This document shows positions 25,215 through 33,161 of a DNA stretch of 50,962 bases, one piece after another. Source of the stretch: an uncultured Eubacteriales bacterium (GTDB lineage: Bacteria > Bacillota > Clostridia > Christensenellales > Aristaeellaceae); the NCBI GenBank assembly GCA_902789365.1, contig CADANQ010000023.1, forward strand, positions 1 through 50,962. Reading direction: 5' to 3'. The notes beneath the pieces were generated by a model. The model saw only the letters and a list, made by a program, of their open reading frames with translations. It was not told the DNA's origin and searched no databases. Each line of letters opens with the position of its first letter. The stretch's first letter is position 1. The position numbers and the translations under genes were made by a program.

Positions 25215-25347
25215 CATCTCAAATTGGTTCAGCCAATTTGAGATGCCGGGTGCTGCGCACGCTCCATGCAGCGCAATGCGCTGCATGACGTCCCATGCGA
25301 TTTCATACGCGCCTCCGGCGCTGTTAAAGCAGCATTAGCTGTTTTAA
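25215..25347 (+). repeat. Four-hairpin array between LCP and loaP genes
   Basis: Four successive hairpins lie within 133 bp. The first has CATCTCAAATTGG / CCAATTTGAGATG (13 bp, loop TTCAG, 25215-25245). The second has ATGCAGCGC / GCGCTGCAT (9 bp, loop AAT, 25266-25286). The third has GCGCC / GGCGC (25309-25321). The last has TTAAAGCAGC / GCTGTTTTAA (10 bp, loop ATTA, 25324-25347) and contains a T-run. The first starts 4 bp after the LCP stop codon. The array may act as terminator plus stabiliser, be a MITE/REP-like insertion, or be a structured leader for the following operon. Apart from this array and the hairpin at 25475-25497, I see no gene between 25211 and 25534. Confidence 0.7.
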
Positions 25348-25474
25348 AATGAGATCAGTGTGAAGTCACAGACTGGAATCGCCCCGGCACTGACCGGATT
25401 GGCAGGCCGGGGCGTACCGAGACACAAAAAACCGTTACAGAAAGCCGTCACGGAACCGGATCCACGGCCGGCGT

Positions 25475-25497
25475 CCGATATGGCGGCGCCATGTCGG
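25475..25497 (+). promoter_or_regulatory. Hairpin immediately upstream of loaP
   Basis: Stem CCGATATGGC / GCCATGTCGG (10 bp with one T-G pair, loop GGC) ends 24 bp before the loaP ribosome binding site. LoaP proteins are known to bind an RNA hairpin in their target leader, so this is a candidate recognition element or an autoregulatory structure. No -35/-10 pair stands out in 25350-25475. Confidence 0.4.
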
Positions 25498-25534
25498 CCC
25501 CAAATGAGAAGCAACGCGAATGGAGGAGGTGCGG

Positions 25535-26056
25535 ATGCGGGCGTACTGCCTGTTTTGCGAGACACAGCGCTGCGAAGCCATTGCCGCCTATATTGAAAAA
25601 ACCATGGCAGGGTGGCACTGCATATATCCACGGGTGATCCAGCGCAAATGGGTCAGGGGCACGCCGACAGAGGTAGCGCACACTTGGCTGCCCGGATACC
25701 TTTTTTTGTATACGGAAACATCGGATTTTCCCCATATACAGCTTTCCGGCGTAATCCGCGTGCTGGGCGGAGGCGAGCTCACGGGGACGGATAAGGAATT
25801 TGCCGATATGATTTACCGGCGGAACGGCGTTCTTGGCGCCATTCGCCTGGCGGAGGAGGGGGACCGGTGCGTTATACGCGACCCACTTTGGGAAAACCAG
25901 CGCGGCGTGATTCTGAAGATCGACAGGGGACGGAAGCGCTGCTGCGTGGAATTTGAATTCGATCATACCAGGCGCACCGTGTGGGTCGGCTATGATCTGG
26001 TGAAGGCTGAGGACCCCGGGAATACGGAAATAGAGAAGGAAAAAGCGAACATATGA
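25535..26056 (+). CDS. loaP: LoaP-type NusG paralogue, antiterminator
   Basis: A 173-residue NusG-like protein. The N-terminal NGN domain reads MRAYCLFCETQRCEAIAAYI... through HTWLPGYLFLYTE, and the C-terminal KOW domain includes GDRCVIRDPLWENQRGVILKI. Specialised NusG paralogues of the LoaP class act in Firmicutes as processive antiterminators, usually encoded at the head of a long biosynthetic operon, here followed by about 21 kb of same-strand polysaccharide genes. I start at the ATG at 25535, 5 bp after GGAGGAGG; the ATG at 25520 overlaps that site. Housekeeping NusG is unlikely because the usual secE/rplK neighbours are absent. Hairpins upstream (25475-25497) and downstream (26087-26107) could be recognition sites. 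RfaH-like action is an alternative label for the same role. Confidence 0.85.
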   Translation: MRAYCLFCETQRCEAIAAYIEKTMAGWHCIYPRVIQRKWVRGTPTEVAHTWLPGYLFLYTETSDFPHIQLSGVIRVLGGGELTGTDKEFADMIYRRNGVLGAIRLAEEGDRCVIRDPLWENQRGVILKIDRGRKRCCVEFEFDHTRRTVWVGYDLVKAEDPGNTEIEKEKANI

Positions 26057-26086
26057 TATTTTGCCCCGCTGACATATCAGGGAAAA

Positions 26087-26107
26087 GCCCGGAAACGGGA
26101 TCCGGGC
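26087..26107 (+). promoter_or_regulatory. Hairpin between loaP and the next gene
   Basis: A perfect 7-bp stem GCCCGGA / TCCGGGC with loop AACGGGA lies in the 93-bp leader after loaP. It lacks a following T-run, so it is not a classic terminator. It is a possible LoaP recognition hairpin or pause site. Confidence 0.4.
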
Positions 26108-26149
26108 GGGAAATACGGAGAGCCAAACCGGAAGGAGGTTGTTTTCCTC

Positions 26150-27121
26150 GTGGAAAAGGTGAAACGGTTCGTAAAATATGATCTGTGGGTCATGATGCTG
26201 GATATCGTTTCCGTTAACGCGGCGTACCTGCTGGCGCTGATGATACGTTTTTACCAAAGAGTGGGTCCCACATCCAACTTCGATACATACTTCAATTGCT
26301 TTATCAAGTTCGCTCCGTTCTATACGGTGCTGTGCGTGGCGGTTTTTTTCATTTTCAGGCTGTACGGCGGGCTGTGGATGTACTTTGGCGTGAACGACGT
26401 CAACCGTGTCATCGGGGCCAACGCGGTCACGGCATTTATCCAGGTGGTCGGAACACTGCTGTTTGTCCGCCGCATGCCGGTTTCTTATTATCTGATAGGT
26501 GCTTTCCTGCAGCTTTTGTTCATCCTGGCGATCCGGTTCGGAAATCGCTTTCTTTTAATGGAGAAGCAGAAGATCACAAAGCGGATCTCGGGCGTCCTTC
26601 CCGCCATGGTGGTCGGTTCCGGAGATCACGGACGGAGGATCATGAGAAAGCTGGAACGCGACACGGCGTACCATGTGGTGGTATTTGTGGGGCCGGACAA
26701 CGGCAGGACCATCGACGGCATCCCGGTGGTCAGCATCGCGGAAACCGCTTTTCAGATCAAAAACAAAGGGATCAGGGCTGTGTTCGTGGCTGACGAGCAC
26801 CTGAGCAAGGCGGACAGGGACACCATCATGAAAGCCGCCGAAGGGCTGGAGATTACCGATTATACCGGGTATATGGCCAACCTGACCGGCGCCATTCCGC
26901 TGGCCACGCTGATGGATTATGTGCAGGGCCCCGTGACGGTGGTCATGGACGGGGAAGAAAAGCTGTATGCCAATCCGCGGGACTGCGTCAGGGAACTTAC
27001 GACCCAATATGACGTAAAAAGCATCACGGCAAGCCGCATTGAGCTGAAACGGCTGGACGAGGAATACAGCTGGGAAGAAGAGTACAAGCAGGTGACCGGG
27101 AGGGACGCGAGCTTCTTCTGA
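26150..27121 (+). CDS. Membrane protein with CoA_binding_3 domain, lacking any catalytic domain
   Basis: A 323-residue protein with four membrane helices in the first 150 residues (VMMLDIVSVNAAYLLALMIRF and following) and then a Rossmann-like CoA_binding_3 domain starting PAMVVGSGDHGRRIMRKL. This layout is the N-terminal half of two larger polysaccharide enzymes: the PglF/CapD 4,6-dehydratases and the WbaP-type phosphoglycosyl transferases. Here it ends after about 150 residues of soluble domain, with neither the dehydratase nor the transferase domain. A separate phosphoglycosyl transferase is encoded two genes later, so the two may form a split WbaP. The GTG start follows AAGGAGG by 11 bp. 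The reading frame is intact, so this is not obviously a broken gene. Confidence 0.78.
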   Translation: MEKVKRFVKYDLWVMMLDIVSVNAAYLLALMIRFYQRVGPTSNFDTYFNCFIKFAPFYTVLCVAVFFIFRLYGGLWMYFGVNDVNRVIGANAVTAFIQVVGTLLFVRRMPVSYYLIGAFLQLLFILAIRFGNRFLLMEKQKITKRISGVLPAMVVGSGDHGRRIMRKLERDTAYHVVVFVGPDNGRTIDGIPVVSIAETAFQIKNKGIRAVFVADEHLSKADRDTIMKAAEGLEITDYTGYMANLTGAIPLATLMDYVQGPVTVVMDGEEKLYANPRDCVRELTTQYDVKSITASRIELKRLDEEYSWEEEYKQVTGRDASFF

Positions 27122-27205
27122 TACGGTCACTTTTCCCATGCCTGTTTGCGGCGCGTCAGCCGAGAAGGCATGGAACACAAGTGCGATTTGAGAGGGATGG
27201 GTATC

Positions 27206-28576
27206 ATGGATTTTAAAAATGATATCAGGTTCCGGGGCATCAGGCCGTTTGATAAAAAAATCTGGCTGTCGTCTCCTACGATCCACGGGGAGGAGCAGCG
27301 CTGGGTGGACGAAGCCATCCGGACCAACTGGGTATCCACCATCGGCGCGAATATCAACGAGATAGAAAAGAACATCGCGCAGTATGTGGGCTGCAGGTAT
27401 GCAGTGGCTCTCAGCTCCGGCACGGCGGCGCTGCACGTGGCGACCAAGCTGGCGGGGGAAAAGCTGTATGGCATGGCCCGTCCGGATCACGGTACGCTGG
27501 AGGGCAAAAAAGTTTTCTGTTCCGACGTGACCTTTTCCGCTTCCATCAATCCGGTGGCTTATGAGGACGGCGAGGCGGTGTTTATCGATACCGAGCCGGA
27601 CACGTGGAACATGTCCCCGGAAGCGCTGGAAAAAGCCTTTCAGATTTATCCGGAGGTCAGGCTCATCGTTGTAGCGCACCTTTACGGCACGCCGGGCAAA
27701 ATGGCTCAGATCCGGCGGATCGCGGACGCCCACGGAGCTTTGATCGTGGAGGACGCGGCGGAAAGCCTTGGGGCAAGGTATTTCCTTCCGCTGGATCTGT
27801 GCGCGGGCCGGGAGGGCCGATCCGAGGCCGGTACGGTGAACGGCGCGGACGGCTGCTGGGTGGAGACCGGCGCACTGGGGGATTACAACTGCATCTCCTT
27901 CAACGGCAACAAGATCATTACCGGTTCCTCCGGCGGCATGTTCCTGACGGATTCCCTGGAGGATTGCAACAAGGTGAAAAAATGGTCCACCCAAAGCCGC
28001 GAGGACGCGCCCTGGTATCAGCACGAGGAGATCGGCTATAACTACCGCATGAGCAACATCGTCGCCGGCATCGTCCGGGGTCAGCTGCCCTACCTGGACA
28101 TGCATATCGACCAGAAACGGGCGATTTATGAGCGGTACAAGGCGGGCTTCAGGGGGCTTCCGGTCACCATGAATCCCTTCGACGCTTCTGTTTCCGAGCC
28201 CAACTACTGGCTTTCCTGCATGCTGATCAACAGCGATGCCATGGCGCCCCATGTGCGGGGCGAAAAGGACCAGCTCTGGCAGCATGTGCCGGGCAAATCT
28301 TCCCCCGGCGAAATCCTGGCGGCCATGGCGGCCTTCAACGCCGAGGGACGCCCTGTCTGGAAGCCGATGCATATGCAGCCCATCTACCGCACCAATCCTT
28401 TCATTACCGCCGAGGGCAACGGGCGGGCCAGGAGCAACGCCTACATCAGCGGGAAGGGGCAGGACGTGGGGGAGGACCTGTACCGCAGGGGACTGTGCCT
28501 GCCGAGCGACAACAAAATGACGGCGGAACAGCAGAACGTGGTGATCGAGATCATCAAAAGATGCTTTAGGGGATAG
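27206..28576 (+). CDS. DegT/DnrJ/EryC1-family sugar aminotransferase
   Basis: A 456-residue PLP enzyme expected to convert a nucleotide 4-keto-sugar to an aminosugar in the cytoplasm. The substrate-loop motif VALSSGTAALHVA, the cofactor-aspartate region VEDAAESLGA and the PLP lysine in FNGNKIITGSSGG (Lys236) are all present. The latter resembles PglE-type UDP-N-acetylbacillosamine aminotransferases. It is about 60 residues longer than the usual 380-400, mainly from an extra loop between AAESLGA and CISFNG (around residues 190-225). I place the start at the ATG at 27206, 9 bp after AGAGGG; the ATG at 27197 is possible. No dehydratase or acetyltransferase for a full bacillosamine pathway is in this window. 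Confidence 0.87.
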   Translation: MDFKNDIRFRGIRPFDKKIWLSSPTIHGEEQRWVDEAIRTNWVSTIGANINEIEKNIAQYVGCRYAVALSSGTAALHVATKLAGEKLYGMARPDHGTLEGKKVFCSDVTFSASINPVAYEDGEAVFIDTEPDTWNMSPEALEKAFQIYPEVRLIVVAHLYGTPGKMAQIRRIADAHGALIVEDAAESLGARYFLPLDLCAGREGRSEAGTVNGADGCWVETGALGDYNCISFNGNKIITGSSGGMFLTDSLEDCNKVKKWSTQSREDAPWYQHEEIGYNYRMSNIVAGIVRGQLPYLDMHIDQKRAIYERYKAGFRGLPVTMNPFDASVSEPNYWLSCMLINSDAMAPHVRGEKDQLWQHVPGKSSPGEILAAMAAFNAEGRPVWKPMHMQPIYRTNPFITAEGNGRARSNAYISGKGQDVGEDLYRRGLCLPSDNKMTAEQQNVVIEIIKRCFRG

Positions 28577-28588
28577 GGAGGAAAAGCA

Positions 28589-29194
28589 ATGAGAAAAGTC
28601 CAGCTTGCAATTAAGCGTATTTTCGATTTTTGTGCCTGCCTGTTGGGATTGATCATTATTTCCCCTTTCTTTGGCTTGATATGTCTGGCAATCAAGCTCG
28701 ATGATCATGGCCCTGTTTTTTTCAAGCAGCAGCGAATCGGAAAAAACGGGAAGATATTCGGTATTTACAAGTTTAGGACAATGGTGGTGAACGCGGAGTC
28801 AATAGGCGACGGACTGGTGGTCAAGACCGAAGAAGACCCGAGAATCACCAAAGTAGGCAAATTCCTAAGGAAAGTCAGCCTGGATGAACTGCCGCAGCTG
28901 TTAAACATTATTAAGGGTGAAATGTCTTTGATCGGTCCCAGACCTCCTGTCGTATATCATCCCTATGATGGATATGAAAACTATCCTGAGCGGGCGAAAA
29001 AAAGGTTTGATATGAGGCCGGGAATTACCGGCCTTGCGCAGGTAGAGAAACGGAATTCCGCATCGTGGGATGAGCGAATTGAGATCGATGTAAAGTATGT
29101 GGAGCAATTCTCTCTGCTGCTTGATATCAAAATCTTCTTCAGGACATTCCTGTCCATGAAATATACAGAGGAGTATACAGATACAAAAAAATAA
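28589..29194 (+). CDS. Phosphoglycosyl transferase (PglC-like bacterial sugar transferase)
   Basis: A 201-residue monotopic membrane enzyme that should load the first sugar-1-phosphate onto undecaprenyl phosphate, committing repeat-unit synthesis. It has one N-terminal membrane-associated helix (LLGLIIISPFFGLICLAIKL), then FFKQQRIGKNGKIFGIYKFRTM, the catalytic Asp99-Glu100 pair in SLDELPQLLNIIKGEMSLIG with PRPP, and RPGITGLAQV. Length and motif order match the small PglC/EpsL class rather than full-length WbaP. It lies 12 bp after the aminotransferase, which may make its diamino-sugar substrate. The base composition is clearly more AT-rich than the genes before 28.6 kb, a sign of the accessory character of the locus. 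Confidence 0.92.
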   Translation: MRKVQLAIKRIFDFCACLLGLIIISPFFGLICLAIKLDDHGPVFFKQQRIGKNGKIFGIYKFRTMVVNAESIGDGLVVKTEEDPRITKVGKFLRKVSLDELPQLLNIIKGEMSLIGPRPPVVYHPYDGYENYPERAKKRFDMRPGITGLAQVEKRNSASWDERIEIDVKYVEQFSLLLDIKIFFRTFLSMKYTEEYTDTKK

Positions 29195-29217
29195 CGGACA
29201 GATCGGAGATGTGGTCT

Positions 29218-30183
29218 ATGGAAAGCCTGTACAGGGAAAAGGTCTGGGCGGATCTTCAATGTCAAAAGGAAGAGGGAACGTTGACCGAATATCTGTATGA
29301 GTCCGGGAACGGGACGGTCAGGTACCGCTTCTTTAAAAGAAATGCCGGCCTTGTGGAAGGCAAACTGTATTACGACATCGCGTCATACAGAGGCGCTGAA
29401 GGCCCATACATCGAGAGCGTTAAGGATGGCCGGGAACGCGAACTGCTGACACAGTTCAGGGCCGCTTTTGCCGGTTATTGCAGGGAGAACGGCATCATCG
29501 CGGAGTTTGCAAAGCTGGATCCCTGGGACCGGTATGCCGAATTGACCAGAGAAACGATGGAAGCAGAGTACTACGGCAACTTCTATTGCAATGATTTGAC
29601 GCGGGATTTTGCCGCATTGGATTACAACAGAAGGGCAAAGCGCGCGATCCGCAAAGCCAGGGAAATGGGTGTGACGGCAAAAGCCGATTACAAGGGCGAT
29701 ACGATTCCGGATTTTATCCGGCTGTATCAGCACACCGCCGAGAAGTATCATACGGGCTTTTACTATACCTTTTCGGAAGCGGATATCCGGCAGTATTTTG
29801 AAATGCTGCCGGGAAGATGCTTTTTGATCAACGCCATGGCAGAGAACAGAATTATCGCAGCGGTGCTGGTTGCTTATGGAAAGGACGTCATGCACTATCT
29901 CTATCTGGGAAATGACGTCGAGTATCTGCCCTATCAGGGGAACAGCCTGCTGACATATGAAACTGCCATGATCGGCAAAGAATTGGGACTGAAGGTCTTT
30001 GACATGGGCGGCGGAAAACCGGGCGGAAAAATAGAGGAGTTTAAGAGGAACTTCATCTCCGATGACGGCGTCTGGGCATATTACGCGACGAAAAAGATCT
30101 GGAACGAAGAGGTTTACAAGATTCTGTTAGAGAGAAAAGAGACAATTAATAATCCGGGTATGTTCCCGCTATACAGGGGGTAA
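29218..30183 (+). CDS. FemAB/GNAT-type aminoacyl or acyl transferase
   Basis: A 321-residue cytoplasmic protein of the FemAB-like GNAT fold. Recognisable parts are the acceptor-half DIASYRGAEGPYIES, the helix NRRAKRAIRKAREMGVTAK typical of Fem-type proteins, the cofactor/substrate half NRIIAAVLVAYGKDVMHYLYLG, and the C-terminal FDMGGGKPGGKIEEFKRNF. FemABX proteins transfer amino acids from tRNA to lipid II, while relatives acylate sugars or lipids. In this cluster it likely attaches an amino acid or acyl group to a polysaccharide precursor. The start at 29218 is preceded by GGAG at 9 bp; the ATG at 29209 overlaps that site. It is followed with 3 bp spacing by a PLP enzyme and then an ATP-grasp enzyme, which suggests a joint modification step. 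Confidence 0.75.
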   Translation: MESLYREKVWADLQCQKEEGTLTEYLYESGNGTVRYRFFKRNAGLVEGKLYYDIASYRGAEGPYIESVKDGRERELLTQFRAAFAGYCRENGIIAEFAKLDPWDRYAELTRETMEAEYYGNFYCNDLTRDFAALDYNRRAKRAIRKAREMGVTAKADYKGDTIPDFIRLYQHTAEKYHTGFYYTFSEADIRQYFEMLPGRCFLINAMAENRIIAAVLVAYGKDVMHYLYLGNDVEYLPYQGNSLLTYETAMIGKELGLKVFDMGGGKPGGKIEEFKRNFISDDGVWAYYATKKIWNEEVYKILLERKETINNPGMFPLYRG

Positions 30184-30186
30184 AGC

Positions 30187-31098
30187 ATGACACCGGTACA
30201 TTTTCTTGGATTGGAAGGAAACAATCGGCTTTATGTCAAGCGGGAGGATCTCATTCCCTTTTCTTTCGGTGGGAATAAGGCCAGAAAGGCAGAGCTTTTC
30301 TTTCAGGAAATTGACAAGGGAGGATATGACGCGGTTGTTACGTACGGCTCCGCCAGTTCAAACCATTGCCGTATAGTGGCCAACCAATGCAGCAGACGGG
30401 GAATCCGGTGTGTCATCGTCAGCCCGGAGGAGGCATATATCCCGACCTTCAACAGCAAGATGACGGCGTTATTCGGCGCAGAGAGGATCACTGTCCCGCT
30501 GGAAAGGGTCCATGATACAATCGAGGAGACCGTTGGCACCCTGAGAAAGGACGGGAAGAAGCCTTTCTTCATTGAAGGCGGCGGTCATGGCAATACTGGT
30601 ACGGAAGCTTATGTCCGCTGCTACAGGGAGATCGTCCGGCAGGAAAGGGATTTGGGGATCAGTTTCGATTGGATTTTTCTTGCCTCGGGAACCGGGACTA
30701 CTCAGGCGGGGCTTGTCTGTGGCCAGCTTCTGGATCATGACGACAGGAAGAACATTGTCGGCATCAGTATTGCCCGTAAGAATCCCCGCGGGAGGGAAAT
30801 CGTCCTGGACAGTATTCGCTCTTATCTGGGTACAGCTGCGGATGAGAACGCGATCCGGGAAAAGACGATTTTCATTGACGCGTATACAAGCGGCTATGGA
30901 CGGGAGGAAAACGGAATCCAAAAGACTATTGATGATGTGCTGATCAGTTATGGCCTGCCGCTGGATGTGACCTACACAGGGAAAGCCTTCCGGGGTATGC
31001 GGGAAGAGATCAGAAAAAATAAGATTGAGGGAAAAAACATCCTTTTTATCCACACGGGCGGGACACCGCTCTTCTTTGACTACCTGGAGAAGAGGTGA
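30187..31098 (+). CDS. PLP enzyme of D-cysteine desulfhydrase / ACC deaminase family
   Basis: A 303-residue fold-type II PLP protein. Lys31 in FSFGGNKARKAE is the predicted Schiff-base lysine, and GSASSNHCRIVA is the following substrate-carboxylate loop. The phosphate-binding loop is in FLASGTGTTQAGL. Members deaminate D-cysteine or 1-aminocyclopropane carboxylate; others act on small D-amino acids. It lies between a FemAB-like gene and an ATP-grasp gene with spacings of 3 and 7 bp. A role in supplying or shaping an amino acid for polysaccharide modification is therefore more likely than catabolism. It is slightly shorter than the family's usual 320-340 residues. Exact activity cannot be inferred. 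Confidence 0.78.
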   Translation: MTPVHFLGLEGNNRLYVKREDLIPFSFGGNKARKAELFFQEIDKGGYDAVVTYGSASSNHCRIVANQCSRRGIRCVIVSPEEAYIPTFNSKMTALFGAERITVPLERVHDTIEETVGTLRKDGKKPFFIEGGGHGNTGTEAYVRCYREIVRQERDLGISFDWIFLASGTGTTQAGLVCGQLLDHDDRKNIVGISIARKNPRGREIVLDSIRSYLGTAADENAIREKTIFIDAYTSGYGREENGIQKTIDDVLISYGLPLDVTYTGKAFRGMREEIRKNKIEGKNILFIHTGGTPLFFDYLEKR

Positions 31099-31105
31099 GA
31101 GAAAC

Positions 31106-32092
31106 ATGAATGTGCTGATCCTTTCAGCCGGGACCAGAAACAAGATCGTGCAGTACTTCAGGAAGGCGCTGAATGGACACGGTCGTGTGATTGCGACGGA
31201 TCTCAGTGACTTGGCTCCCGCGATTTATGAGGCGGACAGATACTATCTCGTGCCCGTCATTACCGCGCCTGATTACATTCCGACCATCCTTGATATCTGC
31301 AGGAAAGAAAATATCGACGGCGTATTGAGCCTGATCGATCCGGAATTGGGTCTGCTGGCGGAGAATGAAGAATCCTTCAAAGCCGCGGGTGTGACGGTCA
31401 TCGGGAGTTCCCGCGAATTATGCGATCTGGCACTTAACAAGATGAAGATGTATCATTGGCTGGTTTGCCACGGTTACAAATGTGCCCGCTCATGGACCAG
31501 CCGGGATGATTTCGCTCGCTGTGTTGCGAACGGGGAGGCCGTGTTCCCGGTTTTCATGAAGCCGGTTGAAGGTTCTGCGTCCATCAGTATTACGAAAGTA
31601 TTCGACATGGAAACGGTGAATCTCCTGGCCGCGCATGAGGATCGACTGATGATCCAGGAATTCCTGAACGGGCAGGAAATCGGCGCCGATGTATACATCG
31701 ACATGATTTCCGGCGAGGTGGTTTCTATTTTCACGAAAAAGAAAATCAAAATGCGCGCAGGGGAAACTGATAAGGCAGTCAGCTTTAAGGATCCGGCGTT
31801 GTTTGCGCTGATTGAGCGTTTTGTACGGGAAGCCGGATTCCGGGGGCAGATAGATATCGACCTGTTTGACATTAATGGCGAGTATTACATCTCCGAGGTC
31901 AACCCGCGTTTCGGAGGCGGGTATCCTCATGCCTATGAGGCAGGGTGTGATCACATTGCCCTGATCCTGAATAATCTTCAAGGGACTGCCAACAGTAAGA
32001 AGATCGGCGCTTACGATGAAGGCGTCTATATGATGAAGTACAATGAAGTGATAATCAGGAAGACAGATGATCTGCGGGCAGGGAAAGCATGA
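31106..32092 (+). CDS. ATP-grasp ligase, carbamoyl-phosphate-synthase-like
   Basis: A 328-residue ATP-grasp protein with a PreATP domain (MNVLILSAGTRNKIVQYFRK) and a central ATP-binding region (VFPVFMKPVEGSASISITKV and DRLMIQEFLNGQEIGADVYI). The magnesium-binding end is GQIDIDLFDINGEYYISEVNP, followed by RFGGGYPHAYEAG. These enzymes activate a carboxylate as acyl-phosphate and join it to an amine, thiol or alcohol. The start at 31106 fits the domain boundary, and the upstream in-frame extension lies inside the previous gene. As last gene of the FemAB/PLP/ATP-grasp trio it probably forms an amide bond in the decoration of a sugar or precursor. It is not a CarB, which is about three times longer. 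Confidence 0.82.
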   Translation: MNVLILSAGTRNKIVQYFRKALNGHGRVIATDLSDLAPAIYEADRYYLVPVITAPDYIPTILDICRKENIDGVLSLIDPELGLLAENEESFKAAGVTVIGSSRELCDLALNKMKMYHWLVCHGYKCARSWTSRDDFARCVANGEAVFPVFMKPVEGSASISITKVFDMETVNLLAAHEDRLMIQEFLNGQEIGADVYIDMISGEVVSIFTKKKIKMRAGETDKAVSFKDPALFALIERFVREAGFRGQIDIDLFDINGEYYISEVNPRFGGGYPHAYEAGCDHIALILNNLQGTANSKKIGAYDEGVYMMKYNEVIIRKTDDLRAGKA

Positions 32093-32175
32093 CGGCGGAA
32101 TGACCCCGCAAACTGACCGGCAGTCCGGATATTCACATCCAGCCGCTGCAGACAGAATGAATGGGAGGAAAACGA

Positions 32176-33120
32176 ATGAAGCCGAAACTGTCGGTGATAG
32201 TCCCGGTTTACAATGTAGAAAAATACTTGCCGTGCTGTCTTGACAGCCTGATCGGTCAGACACTGAAAGAGATTGAGATCATCCTCGTTAACGATGGAAG
32301 CACGGACGGGTCAGAGCGGATTTGTCGGGCCTACGCGGAGAAGGATACGCGGATCAAAGTTTTTTCGAAGGAGAACGGCGGACTTTCCGATGCGCGTAAC
32401 TATGGAATGGAACGTGCGGAATCGGATGTCCTTGGTTTTGTGGATTCGGACGATTACGTAGATGGGAATATGTTTGAATACCTTCTCAGGATAAAGGAGG
32501 AACATCACGCACAGATTGCCGTTGGCGGTGTCCGGATGGCAACGGATGAGGGACAGGTATATCAAAACAGAGCAGTGGAACGGGAAAACGTTTACAACAC
32601 ACACGATGCCATGGCAGAATTATTGTATTCACAACGTATTCTGAATTCGGTCTGCAACAAGATCTTCGATAAAGTGCTGTTCGACGGCATCATTTTTCCG
32701 TTTGGCAAATTGTACGAAGATGAATATGTGACCTATAAGCTGTTCGACAAAGCTGAGTCAGTCGCAATGACCAATCAGGTGTTCTACTATTATCGCAAAA
32801 ATCCGGGCAGCATCACGCATGTGAAGTATACAGACCGTGAACTGGACCGGGTATATGCCTCTTTGGAAAAACTGGACTTTATCAGTAAACGGTATCCGGA
32901 TCTGGCTGATTTGGTCAAGCAGTACTTGGTCTATGATTGCATGATGGCTATGAGTAAAATGGAACGATATGAGAAAAAGTATGACAATACAATCGTTGAC
33001 AATATCAGGAAATATGGTAAAAGTTTCTTGAAGGGAGATCATACGTTAGGAGCCAAAGTCTATGTTGCCGTGGCAATGATATCGCCAAAGATAGCTGTTT
33101 ACTGCAACAAGCTTATCTGA
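32176..33120 (+). CDS. Glycosyltransferase family 2
   Basis: A 314-residue cytoplasmic or membrane-associated GT-A enzyme. It starts LSVIVPVYNVEKYLPCCLDS, with the nucleotide motif LVNDGSTDGS, SDARNYGMERA, and the metal-binding FVDSDDYVDG. The C-terminal YYYRKNPGSIT is common in GT2 proteins of capsule loci. It should add one sugar to the undecaprenyl-linked repeat unit. The ATG at 32176 follows GGGAGG by 8 bp. The donor sugar is not predictable. Confidence 0.92.
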   Translation: MKPKLSVIVPVYNVEKYLPCCLDSLIGQTLKEIEIILVNDGSTDGSERICRAYAEKDTRIKVFSKENGGLSDARNYGMERAESDVLGFVDSDDYVDGNMFEYLLRIKEEHHAQIAVGGVRMATDEGQVYQNRAVERENVYNTHDAMAELLYSQRILNSVCNKIFDKVLFDGIIFPFGKLYEDEYVTYKLFDKAESVAMTNQVFYYYRKNPGSITHVKYTDRELDRVYASLEKLDFISKRYPDLADLVKQYLVYDCMMAMSKMERYEKKYDNTIVDNIRKYGKSFLKGDHTLGAKVYVAVAMISPKIAVYCNKLI

Positions 33121-33161
33121 GTTTGGATTAATTACCATTTGGCAAGCAGGTGAGTTTCAGG

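Noticed and set aside
25535-26056. Housekeeping nusG
   Set aside because: It lacks secE and ribosomal-protein neighbours, and its position at the head of a polysaccharide run fits a specialised paralogue.
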